Of a stretch of DNA of 64,000 bases, positions 38,557-46,550 are shown piece after piece. Below the pieces are notes generated by a model. That model had not been told where the DNA came from. It was given only the letters and a program-made list of their open reading frames with translations, and did no database searches. Both the position numbers and the translations under genes were made by a program. The number at the start of each line of letters is the position of its first letter. Within the stretch, counting starts at the first letter, position 1. Source of the stretch: Opitutaceae bacterium (GTDB lineage: Bacteria > Verrucomicrobiota > Verrucomicrobiia > Opitutales > Opitutaceae); contig JAWLBB010000001.1 in assembly GCA_041395105.1 (NCBI GenBank), forward strand, positions 1,453,501 to 1,517,500. Direction: 5' to 3'.

Positions 38557-41417
38557 AGGAACGAGACGAAAGCGTGACCGGGGCTGGCGGGTGGAGTCCT
38601 GCAGGCAGAAAGAGAGGATTTGCCCTCATTCTGACCATTTCACTGCTGACTTTTCTTATTCTGCTTCTCGTTTCGGTAGCGGCTTTGACCAAGGTTGAAT
38701 ATGCAGTCGACCGCAATTCCCAGAGCTATGCCCGGGCCCGACAGAATGCCGTATTGGGACTCAATACGGCGTTGGGCCAACTTCAGCAGTATGCGGGTCC
38801 GGATCAACGGGTCACGGCGAGAGCAGAGATTCTGGACGCGGATCCGGATACACCTCAGGTGCATGAGGATGGAGTGTATTCGCCGAACTGGACGGGAGTG
38901 TGGGATGCCGCGGCGGCTGCGGCCGGTCCATTGACCTGGCTGGTATCGGGCAACGAGGTCGATGGAGCGCCCACTGCGCTTGCCCCGACAGTTCTCATGG
39001 CGGAGCCGGCATTTGACAATGAGAACATCTGGCTTCTCCACAACACGGTCTTCTATGATTCCTCCTACGTTGATCCCGAGAGCGATCCTCGAATTATCGT
39101 GAGACGGGTCCCGATTCAATCAGGCGGGATCCCAGGGCTTGCCCCGGGCGAGGTCGCGACATTTGGGCACTATGCCTATTGGGTGGGTGATGAAGGGGTC
39201 AAAGCCAGCATTCGATCCTTACGTCCGGTGGATGTTTCCGGGAATCGGCGCCAGGACTGGGACCAGCAGCGTAGACCACGTGTCAGGTATGAGGATGTGT
39301 TCGCGGAGATATCCGGTCCCGAATCCGTCGATACGATCGCATCACTCAGCAAACTCACGACTCCCAATCAACTGGCTTTCGTCGATTCGATTACCCGAGC
39401 GATTGTCAGGCGTCGCTTTCACGAATCGACCGTTGAGTCATTCGGCCTCTTGGTGAATACGGATCTGGGCGGTCTGAAGGCTGACCTGAGTGATCCTGCA
39501 TCCCTGGATCCTCAAGCCGCCTGGTTCGCTCTCGCTCCAATCAGCCCGCCGGGAGTGGATATTGACCTGCCGGAGTTTCACACCGCTCCATTTGCCTGGT
39601 CGGGAGTTGATTTGTCCAGTGCTGTCGATGGCCCCGTCAACCTGGTAGCACCTGTCGTCTCCGAACTGGAATTGGTGATACAGTTTGATTTCCCCCTTTT
39701 TCCGATTCCGGATCTTGTAAATGTTACTTTTCAGGTCGAGTTCTGGAATCCCTATGGTGCAGATCTCTTGCTCGGGCCGTCGGATCTTCGGTTTGAATTC
39801 CGCAATCTGCCGGATTTTGAGATTGTCCATGGATTCGGGAACAGTCGGCTCGATTCGATGGAGACAATCAACAGCTTTCCTGGCGAAACGGCGGCAGTCC
39901 TGGTTGTTCCAGTTGCAGGCGGGATCGATCTGGGCGGGGGAAAGGTCCTGGTGGTGTCCGGGACCCCGTTGTCGGTGTCCGGGTCGCCCCTCTCCGGCAT
40001 CTCCCCCAGGAACTCTTCCGGGGCTGTTTTCAACGTACTTCCGTCGTCGACGATGACCACGGTTCCACATGACGGATCGGGCTTCCGGCCGATCGAAATT
40101 GTCGGGCGATTAGGTTCCGAAGATTCCGACCCGGTTTTCTTTCGCCAGGTGGTGAATCCTCCGGTCTCACTGACCAGCAGCAGTGCTCGCTACCATCATT
40201 GGCGATTGAGCAGTCGAATCCGGGATCCCTCGGGCTACGATGATGCTGATCCCTATCAGGATCCCCGGCAGCTTGGTTTGAAGGAAGGTGCCACGGGAGA
40301 TTTGCTGAGGTCGACAAGCGTGCTCCTTGGCGATGGCTCAAGCACGGATTTCAATACAACTGACGACCTGCTGAACGATGGGGACCGGGTCGTGCTGTTT
40401 GACCTCCCAATGCGTACCAATCTCTCGCTGGGAGCGCTTCAGAATATTCCCGAGTATCGAAGTGTGGATGGCGAAAACACACCGATTCTTGAATGGGGCA
40501 ACCTATATGGGGCCGATAAGTTTTCCACCCTCGATGAATTGTTTGTCTCCAGTTTCAACTACGGTGCGGACTCCTCGGCCAGTGTTTCGCTGGATGACTT
40601 CGAGGGTACGGTTTACTTTCGGCCGATCCTCTCTGCTTCGGGTGAGTTGCCGACCAACGGAGATATTCAGGATCATGCCGCGGCAAACCTGCTGGTCTCA
40701 GGCATGTTCAATATCAATTCGACGTCTTTTCTTGCCTGGCGGGCGGCTGTGGGCGGAAGTTTTTTTGATGGAAACTGGCGCTATTGGGATGGCAGTTCGG
40801 TCGTTTTGACCAACATGAATCGGGCCTTCTTCCGGTTGCCGCACACCGGTTCAAACCTTGGAGCAGCCTATGTCCTGAATCCTGAGGGAAATCCGTGGAT
40901 CCAAGGTGTCCACGAAATCGAGAATGACGGCCAAGTTGATGAAATGGCCCGGTTTATTGTCGAAGCAATCAAGACCAGGGGGCGCCCCTTCGGAAGTCTT
41001 CAGGAATTCGCGGCCTCCGGTATTCTGGAACAGGCGATTGCGGCTGTGGGAAGTGAACCCGATCCCTACGCCGACCCTCCGACGAATCCCTCAGATTTGC
41101 CGTTGAACCCGGACGTCTCGGACCTTCCGTTTTTTGCCACTTCGAGACTGACGCAGGCGGATGTCCTTGGGAATCTGGCACCATTTCTTTCGGCGAGGTC
41201 GGACACCTTCTTGATCCGTGCGTATGGGGATGCCGTGAATCCGATCACGGGTCTGACCGAAGCCCGGGCCTGGTGTGAGGCACTCGTTCAGCGGTTGCCG
41301 GAGTACGTGGATCCGACGGAGAATAGACCTTGGGAGGCGCCGACCGGTGTCAATGCCACTTTCGGCCGGCGTTTCGAGATCGTCTATTTCCGGTGGCTTT
41401 CGCCGGATGATATCTGA
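38553..41417 (+). CDS. Verru_Chthon cassette protein A-like (large GspK/PilX-like protein)
   Basis: A 954-residue protein with one N-terminal membrane helix (RKRGFALILTISLLTFLILL) followed by EYAVDRNSQSYARARQNAVLGLNTALGQLQ, the helical opening of GspK/PilX-like proteins, but without the usual GFTLIE Glu. The very large remaining domain is beta-rich and Asp/Ser/Pro-rich, ending in ITGLTEARAWCEALVQRLPE. The length and the position as last cassette gene fit the family called Verru_Chthon cassette protein A. It overlaps the frameshifted gene by four bases. It may cap a pseudopilus or act as a surface protein; no experimental role is known to me. Confidence 0.8.
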   Translation: MKERDESVTGAGGWSPAGRKRGFALILTISLLTFLILLLVSVAALTKVEYAVDRNSQSYARARQNAVLGLNTALGQLQQYAGPDQRVTARAEILDADPDTPQVHEDGVYSPNWTGVWDAAAAAAGPLTWLVSGNEVDGAPTALAPTVLMAEPAFDNENIWLLHNTVFYDSSYVDPESDPRIIVRRVPIQSGGIPGLAPGEVATFGHYAYWVGDEGVKASIRSLRPVDVSGNRRQDWDQQRRPRVRYEDVFAEISGPESVDTIASLSKLTTPNQLAFVDSITRAIVRRRFHESTVESFGLLVNTDLGGLKADLSDPASLDPQAAWFALAPISPPGVDIDLPEFHTAPFAWSGVDLSSAVDGPVNLVAPVVSELELVIQFDFPLFPIPDLVNVTFQVEFWNPYGADLLLGPSDLRFEFRNLPDFEIVHGFGNSRLDSMETINSFPGETAAVLVVPVAGGIDLGGGKVLVVSGTPLSVSGSPLSGISPRNSSGAVFNVLPSSTMTTVPHDGSGFRPIEIVGRLGSEDSDPVFFRQVVNPPVSLTSSSARYHHWRLSSRIRDPSGYDDADPYQDPRQLGLKEGATGDLLRSTSVLLGDGSSTDFNTTDDLLNDGDRVVLFDLPMRTNLSLGALQNIPEYRSVDGENTPILEWGNLYGADKFSTLDELFVSSFNYGADSSASVSLDDFEGTVYFRPILSASGELPTNGDIQDHAAANLLVSGMFNINSTSFLAWRAAVGGSFFDGNWRYWDGSSVVLTNMNRAFFRLPHTGSNLGAAYVLNPEGNPWIQGVHEIENDGQVDEMARFIVEAIKTRGRPFGSLQEFAASGILEQAIAAVGSEPDPYADPPTNPSDLPLNPDVSDLPFFATSRLTQADVLGNLAPFLSARSDTFLIRAYGDAVNPITGLTEARAWCEALVQRLPEYVDPTENRPWEAPTGVNATFGRRFEIVYFRWLSPDDI

Positions 41418-41513
41418 GGAGTTGGCCGTGGCTTTGGAGGCCATTGGTGGCTCGGACCGAGGTCCGGCCCTACGTGGGACGATACTGAGGGGGGGAAGCG
41501 ATTCCTGGTTCGG

Positions 41514-43514
41514 TCAGAAGAACCAGCGGAAGCGGGCGTTCAGGCGGCGGGGGAGGACCGGGACGCCGTGGTAGATGCCGGGGACGATGGAGGTCCAGTG
41601 TTCGTCGTTGAAGAGGTTGGTGCCGGTCACCGTGAATTCCGCCCTGGGCCAGCGCCAGCCGGCCCAGGCTGAGGCGGTCACCCAGGCGTCCTGGGTGAAA
41701 GTGGGATCGCTGGATTCCTCGTAGGGTACGGGTCCCATGACCTGGATCTGGACACCCGCCGCGAACCCGAGGTCGGGGCGGTAATCGAGGCCGAGATTCA
41801 ATCCGTATTCAGGAACATAAGGCACCTTTTTGCCGCTGTAGTCGGTGCCGGTGAAGGGATCGATGTAGTCGTAGAAGACGGCGTGGGTCCAGGAAGCGCG
41901 TCCGCTCAGGGTGAGGTGTTCGCGAAGTTCGTGGTGCCCGGTCAGTTCAGCGCCGTAGATGTGCGTGCTCTCGGCGTTGCGGACCAGGTAGTCGGTCTCG
42001 GTGAAGGAGCGCTCGATCTGGGTGTCGTTTGAAAGCGTTGTATAGGCGGTGAACTCGATGGTGCGCTCCTTATCCGATGCGAGGCTGCCTTCGAGGGTCC
42101 AGGTTCGTTCCGGTTCGAAGCCCACCAGGTTGGCGCGGTCGGAGAATGAGGAGTAACCGCCCGGTTTCCACCCGGATACGAGGGAGACCGACCAGGGCAT
42201 CCCGGCGTCAATCGGACCGTCGAGTCGCAGAAAGGGCAGGAAGGCCGTATCGGTCTGGCTCTCATTGACGTCGGGTGCGGGGGGGACGGTGGAAACCCGG
42301 TCCATCGAGCTCTCCTGGACGTCCACTTTCAGGCCGAAAGTCGGGCGCATTCCCGAGATGGGTTTGAAGCGGACCGCTCCGTTGGCGAGCAGGCCGCGGG
42401 AGTTGAGATCGGTCTTCGACCATTCGATCGGACCGAATCCGGGGATGGAGCGGACAACGTCGATGGTCCGGTTGATGCCGCGGAGGGCGAGGCCGGTCGT
42501 CCAGGAGGTGTCTTCGGATGTATCGAGCGATTCCACCTGGAATTCCTGGGAGAAGAAGCCCGTTCGATTGGTCAGATCGGAAAAGAGGGTCGGGGGAAGG
42601 ACAATGGTGCCCCGATAGGGATCGAGGTTCCAGTATTGGGCGGCCGTCGTACTGGTGAAGCGGAGGGCTTCGTTGGCGTGCTCAAAGGCCAGACCGAAAT
42701 GGAGGTTGGTCAGTCCGGTTTCCCCTTCGGTCGGCCGATCGACTTTGTATCCAGGGGTGCTAAGGGGGACGAGAGGCTGGACGCCGTCGTCGGACTTTTC
42801 GCCGATGAGCTGGACGACGAGAGAGGAGCGGTCACCGATCCCCCACTGCATCCGGGCTTCGCCGTGGAGGGACTCCTTGAAGTCGGGTCGGGTGTCGAGG
42901 GCGGTATTGGTGAGGCGGCCGTCATCCTGCGACCAGGAAAGGAAACCCAAAGCGGTGCCGCCGGCGAAGGCTCCGTGACCTTCCGCCCGGATGGCCTGGG
43001 CGTTTCGCTCGCCGACTTCGACGGTGAGGAGGCCGCCGGGGCCAACGGCGTCGGCATTCTGCGGCCCGATGTCGATGCGTCCGCCGGGTTGGGTGGACTG
43101 GATGGACTCGAAAGAACCGGCTTGGGAGCGGGCGATACGGATGCCGGCCGGCTGGGCGGAGAAGACGGCGTAGGCGGCGGCAATGGGGAACTCACCGTAG
43201 CGCAGGTCGATGACCGGAGAACTCATGATCGGCGTGCTGGTGACACCTCGTGCGGCCACCGGATCGGTGAAGCCGCGGACGCCGTTGTCGTGCTGAAGCA
43301 ATCCGGGGATTTCAGAAAGCAGTTCCCGGGTGGCACCGATGGAAGCACCGCCGTTGGCGATCTCGGAGGATCGGCCAGCGGGTCCGTCGAGTCCCTCGAG
43401 CCGTCTGGATTCGATCGCATACGGCTCCATCTGGACCGGTGGATCCTCTTTGACTTGGGCCAGGAGGGTGGTGGCGACGAGGAGGAAAGGAACGAAGCGC
43501 TGAGGCGGGAGAAT
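41514..43514 (-). CDS. TonB-dependent receptor-like outer membrane protein, start codon unclear
   Basis: The first ATG (43430) gives 638 residues with a plug region (PIMSSPVIDLRYGEFPIAAA, GRIDIGPQNAD) and a long C-terminal beta barrel that ends in LNARFRWFF, the usual outer-membrane terminal Phe. A signal peptide is missing from that start. The same frame continues 28 codons upstream as ILPPQRFVPFLLVATTLLAQ, a perfect signal sequence, but contains no ATG, GTG or TTG before a TAG. An ATT at 43512-43514 is the best candidate start, and the coordinates here use it. The ligand is unknown; no TonB box or CarboxypepD domain was noticed. Confidence 0.8.
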   Translation of the reverse strand: MLPPQRFVPFLLVATTLLAQVKEDPPVQMEPYAIESRRLEGLDGPAGRSSEIANGGASIGATRELLSEIPGLLQHDNGVRGFTDPVAARGVTSTPIMSSPVIDLRYGEFPIAAAYAVFSAQPAGIRIARSQAGSFESIQSTQPGGRIDIGPQNADAVGPGGLLTVEVGERNAQAIRAEGHGAFAGGTALGFLSWSQDDGRLTNTALDTRPDFKESLHGEARMQWGIGDRSSLVVQLIGEKSDDGVQPLVPLSTPGYKVDRPTEGETGLTNLHFGLAFEHANEALRFTSTTAAQYWNLDPYRGTIVLPPTLFSDLTNRTGFFSQEFQVESLDTSEDTSWTTGLALRGINRTIDVVRSIPGFGPIEWSKTDLNSRGLLANGAVRFKPISGMRPTFGLKVDVQESSMDRVSTVPPAPDVNESQTDTAFLPFLRLDGPIDAGMPWSVSLVSGWKPGGYSSFSDRANLVGFEPERTWTLEGSLASDKERTIEFTAYTTLSNDTQIERSFTETDYLVRNAESTHIYGAELTGHHELREHLTLSGRASWTHAVFYDYIDPFTGTDYSGKKVPYVPEYGLNLGLDYRPDLGFAAGVQIQVMGPVPYEESSDPTFTQDAWVTASAWAGWRWPRAEFTVTGTNLFNDEHWTSIVPGIYHGVPVLPRRLNARFRWFF

Positions 43515-43963
43515 GGAAAAGGGAGAGTTAATGGGACCGCAAATCTACGCGTACCGAGCGGAGCGACAAGTTCACAAGAGCGCATCAGCCCGAATCCGGA
43601 AGAAAGGAATTGGGATAGGGAACTGCCAAGAAACGAAGAATCGTAAGGTCGGAAGAGAGGAATCCGGGTGGATGCAGGCCACAACAAGGCACCAAGAATC
43701 ACAAAAGGGAGAGGGGGCAGGAGGCTGTCAGAAAAACTACAGAGAACCGACGAATCACAACGGCGGAATGTCCCGCTCTGCCCTCCGCCCTCTGACCTCT
43801 TTTTCACCGTCCTCTAGTGGTCAGACACGCATGATCTGACGGGTTGGGCAGGAGAGGCTTACGCCTCGATTCTTGTCCAGACCGGCTCTGGATCGAGGCG
43901 TAAAGCCTCTCCTACATACTCTCGTGGATACCAGGTACCCATCAGTTGATCAGCGTCAGTCCT
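43515..43963. other. Repeat-bearing intergenic region between argA and the TonB receptor
   Basis: No gene is seen. The part near 43610-43770 is purine-rich, with AACTGCCAAGAAACGAAGAA and similar runs that resemble 62519-62575. Positions 43850-43913 are an inverted pair of R3 repeats. The promoter of the receptor gene should lie at the left side. Confidence 0.5.
43850..43913. repeat. Inverted pair of repeat family R3
   Basis: The left arm (43850-43870) and the right arm (43892-43913, ATCGAGGCGTAAAGCCTCTC then CT) are inverted copies differing by one base, with a 21-base loop. The unit recurs at 48455-48479, 50801-50860 (another inverted pair), 50894-50918, 50952-50976 and 62644-62668. Confidence 0.8.
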
Positions 43964-45277
43964 CTAGACCGTCTTGATCAGGACCTTCGGGTTGCGCTTC
44001 ATCTTGTCGAAAGTGATCTGGCGCGATGCGGGAAGCACATCCCGATCGGCTTCGCGGAATCCGCAGATCAGGCTGAAGAAGGTGAAGCTCTGGGTGGAGA
44101 GCGCGATGACATTGCGGGCGCCCTTGGCCTTGGCTTCCCGGATGGCGTAATCGACCATTTTGCGACCGGCCCCCCGCCCATGGTAGAACGGGGCCACGAA
44201 GAGGGATCCGATTTCCGCGGTATCCGGTTGTTCGGGATAATAGGTCAGGGAAACGCAGGCGAAGAGATTGCCGTCGATTTCCAGCAGGTAGAAATTGTCG
44301 ATATTCTTCTCAATCGTCTGCTGAGTACGGTAGGCCAGTTCCTCGCGCAGGACGGCACCCTTGGTCAGATTGTGGATGGCCCGCACGTCGCGCCGGGTCG
44401 CCCGACGGATCTGCCGGTAGTCATTGGCATAGATGAGCGTGCCAACGCCTTCATTGGAGAAGAGCTCGTTGAGGAGGCTGTCATGGACCCGCCCGTCGAT
44501 GACGTGGACCCGGGGGATGCCGGCGCTGACGGCCTTGACCGCGTACTCGATCTTGCTCCGCTGCTTCGGGTTGAGCTTTTCTGGATGTTTGGCGGCCAGG
44601 GCCTCCAACTCCTCGGCCGGGATGTCCCGCCGGAGGTTGTCTCCGATCTCAAGACCGGAATAGGGCGCGAGGAAGATGACCTTGGTGGCTCCAAGCGCCT
44701 TGGCGACTTCAACCGCGAGCATGTCGCTGTTGATCCGGAAAGTCTGGCCGTCGCGGCTGAAGCCGATCGGCTGGATGATCGGGATGACGTCGGACTTGAT
44801 CAGGTGGGCGATGAAGTCCTGGTCGATACGGTCGACTTTGCCGCTGTGCTGTTGATCGACGCCCTTGACCACGCCGACGGGGACGGACCGGACGGCGTTG
44901 GTGATGCTGCATTTGAGGCCGGCCTGGGTCAGGCCCTCGAGGATCTTGTGGGAAACCCGTGAGGAGGCGCGGATGGCGAGGTCGAGGGTGTCGGCATCGG
45001 TCAGTCCTGAGCCGTCGACGTTGCTGATGGCGATCTTCCGGATGACGGAGAGTTCACGCAATTGATGGCCAATGCCATGGACGAGGACTACGCTGATGTG
45101 CAGGCTGCGAAGAACCGCGATATCGAGGAGCAGGTTGGGCAGGTTCTCGTCGGCGACGATGCTGCCATCCATGGCCACGATGAAGGTCTGACCCTGAAAC
45201 CGGGGCACGTAGTTGAGGATTCCCCGAAGGTCGGTCGGCTTGATGATGGAAACGGGCGTGGGAGAACCTGGGCTCAT
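43964..45277 (-). CDS. argA: Amino-acid N-acetyltransferase (N-acetylglutamate synthase)
   Basis: ArgA acetylates glutamate with acetyl-CoA, the first step of arginine synthesis. The 437-residue protein has an N-terminal amino-acid-kinase-like domain (GQTFIVAMDGSIVADEN, DIAVLRSLHISVVLVHGIG, FRINSDMLAVEVAKALGATK) that usually serves arginine feedback. A C-terminal GNAT domain follows (RRATRRDVRAIHNL, IGSLFVAPFYHGRGAGRKMV with the acetyl-CoA-binding loop). Order and length match bacterial ArgA. MSPGSPTPVSI at the start is a short extension. It is followed, on the opposite side of repeat DNA, by the TonB receptor gene; no other arg gene is nearby. Confidence 0.93.
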   Translation of the reverse strand: MSPGSPTPVSIIKPTDLRGILNYVPRFQGQTFIVAMDGSIVADENLPNLLLDIAVLRSLHISVVLVHGIGHQLRELSVIRKIAISNVDGSGLTDADTLDLAIRASSRVSHKILEGLTQAGLKCSITNAVRSVPVGVVKGVDQQHSGKVDRIDQDFIAHLIKSDVIPIIQPIGFSRDGQTFRINSDMLAVEVAKALGATKVIFLAPYSGLEIGDNLRRDIPAEELEALAAKHPEKLNPKQRSKIEYAVKAVSAGIPRVHVIDGRVHDSLLNELFSNEGVGTLIYANDYRQIRRATRRDVRAIHNLTKGAVLREELAYRTQQTIEKNIDNFYLLEIDGNLFACVSLTYYPEQPDTAEIGSLFVAPFYHGRGAGRKMVDYAIREAKAKGARNVIALSTQSFTFFSLICGFREADRDVLPASRQITFDKMKRNPKVLIKTV

Positions 45278-45677
45278 GAGGGGCGGCCGTTTTGCGGCGG
45301 AGATGGGAGATGGTGGACGGGGGGATTGGCGGCTTTGCCGCTGGTGGACGGTCGACTGTGGACTGAGAACGGGAGACGGATGCTCCGGGGAGGGGAATTG
45401 AAGAAGATGACTGAGATCTGATGGCGGAGGGCGGAGGGCGGAGTGGAAGAAGAGGTCGGAGGTCTGAGATCAGAGGTCGGTGGACGGATTCTTCGAGGAA
45501 GAGGACGTCCGGCTAATCGGGGATACGCCGGGACAATGAGGTCGGAGGTTGAAGAAGAGGTCTGAGATCAGAGGTCTGAGGTCAGGCGTCGGAGAAGTTT
45601 TGGTCCGCTAATCTTCGCTAATCCTCGCGAATTTGGAAGAGTGGAATTTGGGGCGGGTTCTCCGGGTCCTGCCTGCC
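45278..45677. other. Purine-rich low-complexity intergenic region
   Basis: About 400 bases without a gene. It is made of degenerate runs such as GAGGTCGGAGGTCTGAGATC and AGAGGTCTGAGGTCAGG at 45449-45482 and 45536-45587. Similar text occurs at 34676-34735, 54469-54496 and 55729-55760. A promoter for argA must lie near 45278-45330. Confidence 0.5.
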
Positions 45678-46301
45678 TTATTCCCAGGTCCACTCGTGGA
45701 CGGCTTCTTCGGTGTAGAGGGCGACGGAAAGAGGTGCGGTGATGGGTGCGTCGCCCTGGGTAAGCCGGAAGACAAGCCGGGTTTCGGGACTGCGGGGTGG
45801 AGCGGAAGGATCCTTCTTTGACACGACCGCCAGGATGATGAGTCGGCCCTCCTTGAGGTAGCCCTCCAACTGGATCGGATCGCCCTGATCCGGGTCTGGT
45901 GTGATCGCGACCCGGATGCCGGTGCCTTCATCCGGGTAGGACTCGACCCTGGCGACGGTCGGGATGAGGCGGGGGCGTTTCGGGATGGCGGAGACCAGTT
46001 CGACCGGCAGCTCGCGATCGAGCCGATCCTCGAGCGGGCGAGTGCTCACCTGCACCGGGTTTTTTCCCTGAGGGAGATCCCATGAATCGGTTGTCTCCAC
46101 GGTGAGCCATTTCCAGCCATTCATATCGAAATCGAAGAACCGGCTCTGCCGTTCCTGGGCTTCCTCGTAGGGTTGGTGGGGTGCCTCCTCCTTGCGGAAC
46201 TCCACGTTGACCAGGGTGTAGATGACCATGAAGGCGGCAATGGCGATCACCACCCAGGTCATGGGCCAGGGCTTGCGGGTTTTTGGAGGTGTCTCGCTCA
46301 T
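45678..46301 (-). CDS. Single-pass membrane protein of unknown function
   Basis: A 207-residue protein from ATG 46301. A short basic cytoplasmic head (SETPPKTRKPWP) leads into one membrane helix (MTWVVIAIAAFMVIYTLVNV), then a soluble domain on the outer face with WLTVETTDSWDLPQG and a Pro/Arg-rich middle. The C-terminus ends in EEAVHEWTWE. No Cys pair, lipobox or enzyme motif is seen. I do not recognise the family. It is divergent from proS across about 250 bases. Confidence 0.72.
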   Translation of the reverse strand: MSETPPKTRKPWPMTWVVIAIAAFMVIYTLVNVEFRKEEAPHQPYEEAQERQSRFFDFDMNGWKWLTVETTDSWDLPQGKNPVQVSTRPLEDRLDRELPVELVSAIPKRPRLIPTVARVESYPDEGTGIRVAITPDPDQGDPIQLEGYLKEGRLIILAVVSKKDPSAPPRSPETRLVFRLTQGDAPITAPLSVALYTEEAVHEWTWE

Positions 46302-46393
46302 CAAAACCAGAACCTTGTGTAGATCGCATCGATCGAAGCAAGTCTGGCTTTGTCCTTCCGTGTCTCTTTGGCAGGATGTTGTCTTCAGAATTG

Positions 46394-46487
46394 CTCGCGC
46401 AGAGACGCGGAGACGCTGAGGATTTTGGTGTGGCCATTCCTCAGTAGGTTCCTGTCCCTCCTCCGCGCCTCTGCGTCTCCGCGCGAG
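46394..46487. repeat. Inverted repeat, family R5 (CAGAGACGCGGAGACGC)
   Basis: CTCGCGCAGAGACGCGGAGA at 46394 and its near-complement ending CTCCGCGCGAG at 46487 flank a 40-base loop. The motif is kin to TCTCACAGAGGCACGGAGGCA at 60279-60305, 60428-60454 (inverted) and 60476-60499. It lies in the proS upstream region, where it could fold in the leader RNA. Confidence 0.6.
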
Positions 46488-46550
46488 AAAATTCCCCTTC
46501 TATCTGCTCGCCCTGGGGTGCCAGATCATGAGAAAAGTGACCTTTTCGTA

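Noticed and set aside
42636..43646. 336-residue plus-strand frame opposite the TonB receptor
   Set aside because: Gly/Asp-rich shadow of a beta-barrel gene; no independent evidence.
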